From assembly GCA_022702545.1 (NCBI GenBank), contig JAHRBC010000003.1, positions 5,146,001 through 5,210,000 of the forward strand: 64,000 nt of DNA, given 5' to 3'. A program made the position numbers and the translations under genes. Below, piece after piece: positions 43,041-59,134 of the stretch (the first letter of the stretch is position 1; each line of letters starts with the position of its first letter). Source of the DNA: Phycomyces nitens. Lineage: Eukaryota > Mucoromycota > Mucoromycetes > Mucorales > Phycomycetaceae. The notes under the pieces are model-generated. The model searched no databases and was not told where the DNA came from. It worked only from the letters and a program-made list of their open reading frames with translations.

Positions 43041-43422
43041 ATGTTCATGCTACACCTTATAAGATTTACATAAATTGAAAAGCAGGAGAAAAGGATATTA
43101 TATTTAGTTGGTGAAAGAACATGCTAGGAGAAACTTCAATTCAGGCTCATTTAAAATATTCTACCAAAAAATTATATCTCAAGATTCTTCAAGTGTAGTG
43201 TTTGCTCTGTCAGTTTTTCACAAAAGGAAACCCTTATCAAGTCAGGAAACCAAGTGGAGCTAACTATTGAAAATTGCCTATTGGTTTTCAAAATTCTATG
43301 ATTAGACTTACACCTTAAGTGTTATTCTCAAGGACTGGTTGAGCTGAAAAGCGCACTTTTGTTCTCTTCTTTCGCATAATCAACTATTCCTCTGATTCAA
43401 AGCTGGATACAAATAAATAATA
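43041..43422. other. Gene-free spacer
   Basis: AT-rich sequence between the LTR fragment and the MITE. Nothing recognised. Confidence 0.5.
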
Positions 43423-43743
43423 GGCCTGGTCAACTGTAAAATACTGCACTTTGTTCAAATTTTTTGGTTAGCCAATGATAGTACGATAGCATTGCCAATT
43501 GTGAGCGCAAAAGCAGTGGTTAACTACCTTCTATCGCACATTGGAACCTATCAAAATTTTGTTTTTGCATGGATAACCTATTAGAAAGAAATAATTCTTT
43601 TCTTGCATGATTTGAACAGGATTTTTCATGCTCAAATTTTTACGTTTTGTTCAAATATTTTTTTGAGACTTTTTAACGAACATATCCAATGATGCTTATT
43701 AAAAAAATTGAACAAAGCGCGATATTTTACGGTTGACCAGGCC
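43423..43743. mobile_element. MITE with TA target duplication
   Basis: 321 bases with imperfect terminal inverted repeats of about 40 bases starting GGCCTGGTCAAC, flanked by TA at 43421-43422 and 43744-43745. No coding capacity. TA duplication and size suggest a Tc1/mariner-type non-autonomous element. Confidence 0.88.
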
Positions 43744-48063
<4,320 letters not shown>

Positions 48064-49079
48064 AAAGCAAAGGATCAACCCTACCTAACCAACTAGAACA
48101 TATTGAGACACTTTGTGATTCAGTGTCATCTTTTTAACTTTTTTTTTAATATTTCATTATATCTCCCAAAAAAGAAATTCATTTTGTCTATTTTATAAAA
48201 CTGTACTTTCTCGACACCAATACTTTTAGTGGTAGATGTGTCAGATATATTCTGAGCATCGAAATATTATTTCTGGCTCTATTATCTTACTATTCTTTCC
48301 AGTGAGATAAATATATACTAATCGCTAATGTGGAAAAATTGGTTAAACGATATCTAGTACAGCATTCATATCAGGCTCACAATAAATATCCATATTTAAT
48401 TCTATCATCTTATACTTTATAAAGAGTTTTCAAAACTGTATTGAACTCATATATATCAGTAACATTCCACATGGCTTGCCGTCAAATCACTTTTTTAATA
48501 GAATGAGAGCAATACAGCCAGACTTTTAACTAGACGTTAAAACTACCGTGATTGAAATGAACCTGGATTTATTTAAAAGCTTATTATGTGTTTTGTAAAA
48601 ATTCTGGTACTTCAAATCCACTTTTAATACCGTAGATCCGTAAGTCTCTTATATAAACTTGGTAAATATTTACTTATACTTTATTTTACGATACGCACAA
48701 CATCAAGTATGAGTGCTTATTTTGCATCAAATCTCTCACCAGGGATATTGAGTTATTGTGAATTGTACTTAATCCTATTGTCTTCAAACTGATCCATGGG
48801 TTCAAGGAGTAGGCCAACGGGTCAGCATATATTCGTAAAGATATAGAATAAATCTTGTGATATCCAATTATCTTTATGTACTGCTTATAAAAGGAATACC
48901 CCCAATGTAGTTAAGTTTTACAAAAAATTATCATGTCTTTACTAATAACTCACTAGTCATGGCCCTTCATGCCAACCACCCAAAATTACCAGTAGACCCT
49001 CCATTATTGTCTGGCTTTACCATTCCTCAAGTATCAGCAACTACATTTTTCTTCCGTCTATCTTATGTTGCCATTGAAT
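48064..49079. other. Intergenic region downstream of the protease gene
   Basis: AT-rich, with a probable poly(A) region after 48100. No gene recognised. The last 100 bases may already belong to the LINE ORF1 remnant. Confidence 0.5.
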
Positions 49080-49850
49080 ATTAACCTCCCTCCTGCCATT
49101 TCAGTCAAACAATCGTGGATCATCTTTGGCAAAGACCCAATAGATGGTCCTCGTGTCTAGCGAGTACGTACTTTCACTCAACCAATCTTCTTTACTGCAA
49201 CCAACAAAGCATCTTCTCGCCATGTCTCAGTCTAAAAGACTCTCTAGTCCTCTTATTTTTATATGATGATTTTCAAATTACTCTTTCCTCTCACTCTACC
49301 CCTCACCTTGTCGAGTTTGACCTTGAAGACGCCGCTGTTTATGTGACCACTCTTCCATACCTTCTTCAATTTGCTAACAAGGTATACACCCGCTACATCT
49401 GCCATTCCATTTATCCATATCATCTTACAAGTGTCCCTCACTCGTATGCCTCAAGCTCTCTCAGCTGACTTTGCCAAACATATACATAACTATATCTCTC
49501 CATTCAGGATAGTCTGTAAGGTAATCATCAATGGTACCTACGTTTTATTTTAGGGATCAGTTTCTGTCTTATTCAAACGTCCTTTACACTCGTCATAATA
49601 TCTTGAGTCCCTACAATATCCGATAGCTTATAATATATATATATATATATGGATATATATACTCCAAGACTTGTAACCCGGGCCTGGGTAGGTACACATT
49701 GCAAATATTGCAAAAATATGGGACATGAGCTTTCCGAATTCCCATCCAGGCCTATTAAAGCTCACACTTGCTACCACTACCATGAGATTGGTCTCCTTCA
49801 AGTCCACTGCTCTCACCAACCAGACCCTAGACCAACCTACGTTCTTGCTA
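49080..49850 (+). pseudogene. Decayed LINE ORF1-like remnant
   Basis: Reading in shifting frames gives KQSWIIFGKDPIDGPRV, then SADFAKHIHNYISPF, and a zinc-knuckle series HCKYCKNMGHELSE and HTCYHYHEIGLLQVHC. Order and motifs match the ORF at 25293-26064 (GAHCSHCQTM). Several frameshifts, stops and an AT dinucleotide run (49629-49651) show an old insertion. Its 3' end is not clear and may extend to about 50160. Confidence 0.6.
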
Positions 49851-50169
49851 GTCTCATCGATCTACCTTGTCTCTCGCACCGCTTCTCTTACTATTACTCG
49901 TGTTGATCCTACTGTCAAACAATCGATTTCTCCTTTTGTTTTCCTCCAACCTACTACGCCTTTCTCACCCCCTTTAGTTTCTGTACCACATCACCCAATG
50001 ATCCGAACATTAACCCTGCTGACTGGAAAGACCGGCAAGTCTTTTAATATGAAATACTACCCCATCAAACCGGCTCAATGGTTCATTTGTGGCTATTCCC
50101 ACTCTCCAAAACGTTTACTTTTTTTTCCCACCCCCCAACGTTCTCACTTAACTTGCCTTCCACAAAATA

Positions 50170-50708
50170 CAAAAATAAAATAAAAACTGGTGTGTCTACT
50201 GACTTTTTGGAGTACCACCAATTGTTAACATTAAAGAATACAAACTTTATACATACAAAAAAACATTTAAACATTTAAACATTTAAACTTAACAGTAGAA
50301 ACTTCAACTTTTGATAAAATGATACAAGTATAAAGAATATACATCAGTATGCAGTAGGACTAATATCACTGTCTTTCTTTCTTTTTCGAATCATCAACGT
50401 CTTTGGCAAGAGAGGACTAGGAGAATTTTTTTTTCACATATATTTCTAATCCCTTTGCCCAATTAGATTCTCAGACTCGCTCTATATTGGAAATCTAATT
50501 GAAAATTATTTATGAAAATATACTACAGATTGCGAACCCTCAGTAATCATACACAGTGAGAAACTTGGTCAGATAACTCAAGTGGTACGTGACATCATCA
50601 GACCAATCGTAAATGACATCATCAATCATTTTGAATAATCAACCGACAGCTGCCCAAAGTACTGACCTTTTACCTCTCCCTCTACCACACCTTTAACTGT
50701 TTGAACTG
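50170..50708. other. Promoter-side region of the EST1/SMG gene
   Basis: Gene-free, with a small tandem of AAACATTT (50263-50286) and a pyrimidine-rich run just before the start codon. No specific element identified. Confidence 0.4.
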
Positions 50709-52221
50709 TTGCCTGTTTGCTTTAACCAAACGATAAAACCTCTTCCTCCTACCTCTTTAAATGATGGATTTGGTCTGCAATCAGACATGCAACCAGCAAC
50801 AAATTTTCCTCCGGACATAAAAAAACAACGACGCCGCCGAAGAAGACGTCCAAGAAACAGAAATAGACAACCCCAGGAACCTGCTCAGGAGGAGGATACC
50901 GAAAATTCCTCCATCCAAGCACAACAAATACGGCTTAGCCTTCATGACTTGATAAGGTAAGCTGTATATCTTTTGTATCTCAACATTTTCATAATACTTT
51001 TTCTTGGATTTGTCACGTTAGCGAGGCTTCTGCCTTGGAGAAACAGCTCAATGAGCTTCAGACACAGCTTAAACTTAACTATGCTGCCATGCCAAACAAG
51101 GATCAAGGCCGACTGGCTAATGCAATAGCAGCTGAACAGATTTCTGCCACTGAGGAAGAAACTGACTACCTGCGCAAAAGGTTGGCTGATAATGATTCTG
51201 ACAAAGGCTGTCGATCATGTTAATCAATTGATTTATTATTTAGCCTCAAGGAAATATATCGACAGGTATTGACTACCAATATGACATACGCTACATCCCA
51301 TCGCATCGATGATAAATTATGGCGGTATATTATATATGCCTCCATTGAAGAAATTCGTAGTAAGCTGCGAAAGGTAACGAAAGATGGAATCAAAATATAT
51401 ACTCTGCTATGGCCTCTATAAACACTCTTGTGCTTATAGCTGAATCCCGAAGAAGACAATCAAGCAAGACAAACCCTCACAAAACTACTGTTCCATCGCA
51501 TCGATTCTGGCTTCAAGTTCTATCGTGACCTTAATGCAAAGTTCAAGGCATCACATCACATTGACACAAAGACGATTGGAGTCGGTAAATGCAAAAGCAG
51601 CTTTTTTATCCTTTTGATAGATAATCAGAACCATCGTTAACACCGTTTTTACAATTTCTCAGATTTGTTTAAACAAGGAACAAATGCCGCAGCAGATGAA
51701 CAGGTTGCCATCATACTACAGTCAAATTACATTTGCATGGGTGATCTTGCTCGCTACCGTGCTTCCCAGTCGTCTAGAAACAAAAAGGCTGCAGAAGAAA
51801 GCTGGGCATTGGCAAGAAGCTGCTATCACAAGGCAGCAGATGTCTATAGATTTAATGGAAAGCCATATTCACAATTGGCCTTGATCTCTCTTTCGAGTGG
51901 AAGTGCTATTGATGTTGTTTGGTATTATTGTATGAGGTAAGGTTGCACTTGAGAAATGAAAACAATAGATCTAAAAGTGAATTGACATGCTGGAACTACA
52001 TTTAATTTATATAAAAAAAGCCTGGCCATGAAATTTCCTTCAAGTGTTGGTCGAGACAACCTTCATTCATTCTACTCCAAGATCAGATTCTCTAATAGCA
52101 AAAGTCCAGTAAAAGACGATAAAGGGCAGGCAATCAGGATGATATCTACATTTGTAGAATCATTCTTACAGATCCACAAAGAATTCATGTTTGCAAAGAA
52201 CAATAGGCAAGACATTTTAAT

Positions 52222-52257
<36 letters not shown>

Positions 52258-54514
52258 GAGTGCTTTGTATTAATATTAAATACAGCTCTGAAATTTATGG
52301 GAATTCCGAGGTTGAAGTTTCTGATGCACTTGAACAAGCTGTTCGGTGTATCATACAATCATCTTGTGAGGAACCAGGTGACTCACTGGTACCAAAACAA
52401 ATGTCTTCTGCAGTTCATATTCTCAAGAGTACACTTATGCGCACCTTGACCATTACGTTTATTACCGTATGGAATTTTGGGGAGAGAATGAAGGAGAAAG
52501 GTAAGACGATTAGAAAACATAAAGACCGAATGGCTCCATTTACTAAACCTTGACCTTGAACCCTTGAAAAATAGCTAATTTTACCCAGAGACCAAGATTA
52601 CAAGCAGGACAAATATACTTGCTTACATATGGGTTCAGACTCTTGGCAAACCTTTGCAAGTCTACACAAAACTATGTCGAGGAAGTAAAGGACCAGCTAA
52701 AGGAAGAGAAGCATTCCCAACTCAAGGAATTACTCCACAGCACACTTCTTCCAAGCGTTTCTATCTGGTGTACTTTTGTGTTTTCTAATTTGAGTACCAT
52801 TTCTCAATACTGTGGTGGTGCAGGGGCCACCCCTCGAGGTGCACTAACAGGAAGTCCTAACCAGTTTGAGACCTGGAAAAAAGAGCTTGTGAATGTAAGT
52901 ACAAACAAGATTTTGGTATTGTATATTGATGTGTTTTGTAATCTTTAGTCAATGCAAGCCCTACTATCATTTTTGATCGGCCATGTTGACTTTCCAGACC
53001 CAGTTCTTCATGTGCTCCCAATTACATATCCCTTGTCAGAAGACCTTTTGCTTCTAGGCGTCTCTCCCTTGACATCATTCCACTATACCGTCGATTATTT
53101 TAAAGAGCATGTATATGACGGCGCGGAAGAGAATGCCACGGAAGCCAGAAAGCAAATCAGATGGGGACGTATACGAGAAATGGTGAAAAAGGTGGCAGAT
53201 TCTCCGGTAAGTTTTACACAATACAGTAAATCAAGTAAACTAACTAATGGTATCCAATGGCCGCCCAGTCTTTTGATTTTGTACAATACAATCAAGCAGA
53301 ACTGAACTACAGTGTAATTGACGAGAATGCCAAAGTATGAATCTTCTAGATCCCGACGTCTTTTTAGATTTGAGTTTTCTAACAGAATTTATTGTACACA
53401 TTAGCGTCAACAAAAGAATAGGTTTATGAAAGCACTGGCAACACAGCGTCTTATGGAGCAAGTTTCTTCGCTCGAAAAGAACGTGAATCGAATGACACTC
53501 TCGACTTCCAGAGATACAAATAGCTCAAAGAAGGAAGTGCCAAAACTGGAGGTCTATACAGTTATAGTAGATGTTACTGCCTTTTTGGATGGACTAAACA
53601 AGATCAAGCGATGGTCCAGTCAGACATTGAATGCCAATAGCCGTTCGCAAAGATCTGTTCTTGAAGTAATTGTTCCTCTCGAAGGTAAATATAGATAGAA
53701 AGATGGTGAAAAGATCTCAATTTGTGAAATAATATATTAATCCTTTTTGACCACCTTTCTAGTGATCGATTCGTTGGATGTCCACAAAAAGGGAACTTCT
53801 CATACAAACCTTCAGGCACGCGAATCTATTCGATACCTGGACCAAAAGCTGCTAGAGACTCATCGAAATGATTCCATGGATCTGGTGGCATCTTCTTTAA
53901 GAACCCAGAAAATATCTGAACAATTGAGCTCATGGAGCGAGGCAGAGCAGTTTTGGATTGGAGAAGAGTCACAACAGTCAAGTGTGGCAAATGTGACTGA
54001 TATCGAGGAACTTGAAGACAATGTAAAGACAGAAGACGAAAAGGAAGAACAAGAGGAACACGAAGAGAATGAAGAGATTGAGGAATTCGATTCTGATTCT
54101 GATTCCAGCTCAGGAGAAGAGCTGTTCAAGAGACGTCGGTTTGATGAGGAGGAAGAATTGGAGAGTGAGAGCGAGGCTGGAGAGGAGACAGATGAGGAAG
54201 ATGATGAAGAGGTAGAAGATGAGCCTCCTCTTGTATGTAGTGATGTACCAAAGGCCTACCGACCAATCATTAGCTGTCTGCTGTATTACTATGCCAAGCG
54301 ACGTGAAGAGAATGCATCACAGTCTTCGACATCCAAGAAACCTGAGCGCCTGGTTCTTGTGACAAACGATGAAAACTTGGCATGGTGGGCCGAGTTGTTT
54401 GGAGATCCAGAAACAGGCCGACGGCTGTATATCAAGACTGTCGACGAATGGGATAGAACAGTGGGGACAATGGATTTTGAAAAGGTCTATACACATTCAT
54501 GGAGGAAACGATGA
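50709..54514 (+). CDS. EST1/SMG5-SMG6-like protein with C-terminal PIN domain
   Basis: Nonsense-mediated mRNA decay or telomerase-associated family. Twelve exons: 50709-50956, 51022-51180, 51244-51373, 51440-51584, 51663-51936, 52021-52206, 52286-52500, 52575-52894, 52949-53206, 53269-53334, 53405-53684, 53763-54514, giving 1,010 codons plus stop. Basic N terminus (KKQRRRRRRRPRNRNRQ), helical EST1 N-terminal region (LWRYIIYASIEEIR, LLFHRIDSGFKFYRDL), the EST1 DNA/RNA-binding-type segment (GDLARYRA, CYHKAADVYRFNGKPYSQLALIS), and a PIN domain from about residue 715 (YTVIVDVTAFLDGL, VPLEVIDSLD, LVLVTNDENL) with a long acidic insert. Intron 6 has a GC donor (AG-GCAAG). Active-site acidic residues are incomplete, and length is close to animal SMG5. 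Confidence 0.85.
52225..52253. repeat. (TG)n microsatellite in intron 6 of the EST1/SMG gene
   Basis: 29 bases of alternating T and G just after the non-canonical GC donor. Confidence 0.95.
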
Positions 54515-54721
54515 AACCCACACTTTATTTTTGAATCCCAAACGAATAAAGTTAGTCAAGACCCGCGAACACAACAAGATACGATCGTGAAAGTTATTCC
54601 ATATTTTGTAGAGTGATTGGATTCTTTATTTAGTTTACCAGCAAAAGGAGATTTTATATATAAAAATGAGAACTAGAGCAAGGTAAATTGTACATAAAAC
54701 ACGCCACTAAATAGAGAATAT

Positions 54722-55598
54722 TTAGACGGCCTTGGTGGCCTTGGCAACGGCAGCACCGACTGCGTAACGACGCTGGTTCTTGAACTTCTGGACCTTGAAA
54801 CGGTCAAAGTCGCTGAGACCAGCACGGACCTTGCGGACAGCGAGCTTCTGGGCCCAGGCGGACTTCTCCCAGTTAGCAACGGTCTGGTTCTTCTCCAAGT
54901 ACTTCTTGAGGACAGTCTGACCGGCACCGCGGGGAAGATCCTTGACGACGAAACGGGTCAAAGTCATGCGACGGAAGGGGAAAGCCTGACGGCTGACACC
55001 GGTGGTGGGACCATCGATGAGGGCACGGTTATGATCAACAATGTCAACAATGACAGCGAGCTTTCCGCTTTCGGTACCGTAGTTGATAAGGACAACACGG
55101 CCAACCTCGACTTGACGCTTGAAAGAGCCTTGCTAGACACACCAACAAATCCAATGTTAGTCATTTGATTACTTTAAGGATTCAATCAGGATTAAGTAGG
55201 GCACGCAAGCATCGACGATGTCTCTGATAGTCCATTTTCCTCTGTTCGTTTGTGATTTGGCGAAAATATGTACGTTCTGGGTGTATTGATGGATTCAGGT
55301 GAGGTACTGGTAAGATCATTCTGGAGTGCGTTTGTGTTTCTTGCTTAGATTGTTTTATTGTTGTTGTTGTGGTTGCTTGGTTGGAGTAGTAGGTTTTGTG
55401 CGGTAAAATTATATTGAGTTGGAGTATTTGTCTCTTTTGAAGACAGCTTATGGCCATTATAGATCATTCATCCATCCATCTTTCTTCCAGATCAATCCCA
55501 TCCATTTTTTCCACATATGAATTTTCATCTGTCGTTTATGCGTGCCCTTTCATTCATCTTTGGTCAACAGAAAACGGAATACAGGTACGTACCACCAT
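54722..55598 (-). CDS. RPL14: 60S ribosomal protein eL14
   Basis: Large-subunit ribosomal protein. Exon 2 (54722-55132) encodes [19 protein letters not shown], then [18 protein letters not shown], and the basic C terminus ([16 protein letters not shown]). Exon 1 is only six bases, ATGGTG at 55593-55598, followed by a strong GTACGT donor; together they give 138 residues, the family's usual length. The 460-base first intron is long for this locus. Other ATGs within the intron lack a suitable donor or give extra residues. The gene converges on the EST1/SMG gene with 207 bases between stop codons. Upstream is a pyrimidine-rich start region (TTCTCTTTCTCT on minus), as is usual for ribosomal protein genes. 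Confidence 0.93.
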
Positions 55599-58500
55599 GG
55601 TTACTATGATGATGATTAGAGAAAGAGAACGAGTTTGAGCTCGAATAAAGGTAAATTTAGTTCTTGCTGACTTTTAAAAATAAAGACCGGACCGTGACTA
55701 TGATTTGCCGTACACAGAATTTGGACCTAAAAAGAGATAATTATAAAAAATGCAATGGTTGCGAAAAAAATATAGGATTTATTTTGAAGGCTGTATTGAA
55801 TGAATTCATGAGTATGCTGCTTGTCAATTAAAGTATCTAGATCCAGAGCCTGGGAGTCTGCACCGCTGGTGCGGCAAATTGGCATTTATTAGATACAGCT
55901 GTCTATGTTGCTTCAGGTTGACTATTTTTTTTTAAAAAAAAAACCGCAACATGGATTCGTTTCTTTTCCCATACAAATCTAGGTATTGATCAACATGTTT
56001 ATTATCAATTCAAGTGTTTGAAGCCCTTATTGATATAAGTTGAGCTGTCATTGTATTGACTTGTAAACCCTGAAAAAAATCATACAATATAAAGGTGCAA
56101 TTGGTCCATATCAACTGCTTTTTGATGTTGAAATGTCTCTTTCAAGATTAGCTATTCATACTGTTTTAGTTCTTGAAAACCGTGCTTTGGTTCGAATAGA
56201 CTCTGTTAAATAATGTTACTTTTTTAACTGTGTATCTCTTGAATCGAATTTTTTTTACCATCTAAATCAAAACGAGCTTGGTAGACAGGTATATGTCAAA
56301 AACACAAAACCGTTTGTAGCCATGCCATAATTCATTCTACAAAATCAGATTCACACAATGTCAGGCCAAATCTATTATAGATTTTGTTACCTATAGGTTT
56401 AGATGCACTAGATCCTCCAACAAACTAGAATAGTACAATCTAAAAACGCACTATTTCTGGTCTTGAGAACGTCCAAAAGAAATCAAGAGGACGTGATGCA
56501 AAAGAATACTATTTCCAACACTCCTGGCACTTGTTAGCTGACATAATAAATACCAAATATATTGCTCAAAAACATCAAGGAGAGTGAATTTACATTTATG
56601 AAAACGTAATAACCCATACAACATTTGGTACTAGAAACAATTTGACGTATATTCCTATCACTAACCATTATTTGTATAGCCTAAATATCTATAACATTTT
56701 TTCCCAGTTATCCAAAGGCAGCTTTCTGACGAATGTCCCACGGAATCTGGTAAACTTTCTTGTAGACACAAAATCTTTGGTTACGGTATGGTTTAGGGGA
56801 GTGCGATGAATATAGTGTACTATGATCAACTATTTCACTTTTTTTTTACAAATAATGTCCATCTTCTCTCTACTCTGATATTTTGTTATATTTCTAATGG
56901 GTTTATTACTTGTCCAACTTTTTAAGACACGTTTATAAATTATCAGTTCGTATAACTTGAAATCACAAACGATGGTTTACAGCTTCTTGCTGAAAAAAGA
57001 CTATATTTGTCCAGACACTTTTGACATTGACAGGCTTGACACCAGTCTTTATAATACATATCTAAAATTACAGAGTTGCATACAAAAAATATCTTTACAA
57101 TTGCTTTTGAATATTTAAAAGGTATATTTTAGCTATTCGAATGAGGATATACAATATTTGCAACTAGTGTTGTGCGAGTATATAACTCATCCAAATATAC
57201 ATTCAAACTCTATGTGTGATGATATAAATCAGTCGTTTTATCCGCTCTACAAACTCGGGTATTTTGATTAAAGATTATTCCTGTCAAATTCTCGCTTTAG
57301 CACATGGAAGAATTATAAAAATGGATTTGACTGATAAGATTTTCCAGTCTGCAATATGTATATACTTTTAGCTAAAAATCCTGTATTGTCTGTAGCTTTA
57401 TCTATTGATACTCTGAATATTTCAAAACTGTTGATTATCTGGACTCTTTTGTTCTCCAAGCAGGATTGCTAGTATCTCTATTATATTTGGCTGGGTTTGC
57501 AAAGACAAAGGGACCAATCCAAGACATGAATCCTAGTGCCTGGTAGATGATAAAGATTCAAAGTCCATTTGATTAAAAGTATTGATTGTTAGCTCGAGTG
57601 CGAAATTGTTAGTTGTTTTGTTCGCGTACAGACTCTCTAATTTGAAATAATGTTTAATTCTGTCTTTGTGCCATGCCAAGGTGTTCCATGTATGCGATTG
57701 GATTGCCCCACATACAAAAGAGAACTTGGAAGTTCCGATCACCATGTGCTCTCATTATATATTTGTTTAACTCATGTTTCTCGAGGGAAAAATGCTCCCA
57801 AGAAATGAAGGTGCCAAATATTCGCAGCTAAAATTTTGGCTTTTCCTCCTTAATATCTTATAGATAGATATAAAGGGGTATATATTCACAATTGGGATGT
57901 TTGTCCATGTATAGTGGCGAGTCTTATTTTTAGATAGGGGTAAGAGAACTTGAGAACCAAGAGATAGGATCTAGACTCGACCTGACATGGATCTAATGAG
58001 GGTTTTTTTTTCTTGCTTTGTAAGATGAAGTAACGGTGTGGAACGTCCAAGGATTTACGTGTAAGACATGTGTTTATTGACTGCATGGCCATCAAGTGGA
58101 CAAAGGCAAAGACTTTTTATTTTTCGATTCCGCTTCGGATCATGGCCGTTTTTAATGCGACACTGGTACTTGGTCAAACATTCAATTGTGCTGAGATGTA
58201 ATTGAATTGAATTGAATCATTATTCATCTTTTTTTTTACTGCACTTCTCTTGTCAAACCAACGCGTCTAGGAAACTATCAAGGCTTTGAAAATGCATCTT
58301 TATGCACAAACGGTGATTTATTGATAGCCGTGAATATCCATTATATATTTCCAAGGATACCTTTTTAATAAATAGTTCCTTTGACCTAGTTGTAAAAATG
58401 TAGCTGCTGTTTTTTAAAAAAAATATATATATTGGAATATACATGTAGAAAACTAGACAGTGTAGAATCAGTATAAAAGTGGCTAACCAAGATGCACCTT

Positions 58501-59086
58501 GTATTGTATAAAGAAATGGAGATTTACAAGTTGGCTGCTATCAACTAGAGCCACGATTATTTAGAGATACTTGTGAACCATACTTTTTATTCAATTGGCC
58601 CCAAGCACATGCATCGTATTTTTATTTTCCTGTGGTACCGTTATAAAAGAAGAAGAAGGAAAAAAAAAAAAGACCCTATAGTGTCTCTCCCCCAAAAGCC
58701 AAAATGAAAGACCTTGTGTTTCATTTATGATTACCGAGATTTTTCAAGATTTTTTTTAATTATTATAGATTTCTAGAGGATGAAATGAAATGGCGGTTTT
58801 GCGTTTAGACACCATCTTTTTTTTTAGAACATCAAACAGGCTGGTTTTGAGGCTCTTTACAAAGTAAATAATGGATTTAAAATATCTCTAATTTATTATT
58901 CATCTATTTTACTATTTATATAAAGACTAATTCTCGTACACTTTCAGCAACCAGCTTGCTTATTTACTAAAAAAAAGTAGCCCATTTCAATTATCACTAT
59001 ATATTATTATATCTATTGTACTGATTCACAATTACCCTTGGTGATTGAGTTAAAGGGATACTAATTACTAGTTCAATTACTCATTG

Positions 59087-59088
<2 letters not shown>
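55599..59088. other. AT-rich gene-poor region
   Basis: No long ORF with coding character. It includes the eL14 promoter, a GC-rich hairpin GCACC-GCT-GGTGC near 55870, and many A and T runs. Small ORFs present have no recognisable domains. Confidence 0.6.

Positions 59089-59133
<45 letters not shown>
59089..59133. repeat. (AAT)15 microsatellite
   Basis: 45 bases of uninterrupted AAT. Confidence 0.97.

Positions 59134-59134
<1 letters not shown>

Noticed and set aside
51181..51243. Intron 2 donor of the EST1/SMG gene placed after DNDSDK
   Set aside because: Donors there break the frame; the GTTGGC donor at 51181 keeps it and gives DYLRKSLKEIYRQ.
54673..54927. Arg/Ser-rich minus-strand frame over eL14
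   Set aside because: A shadow frame of the eL14 coding exon.
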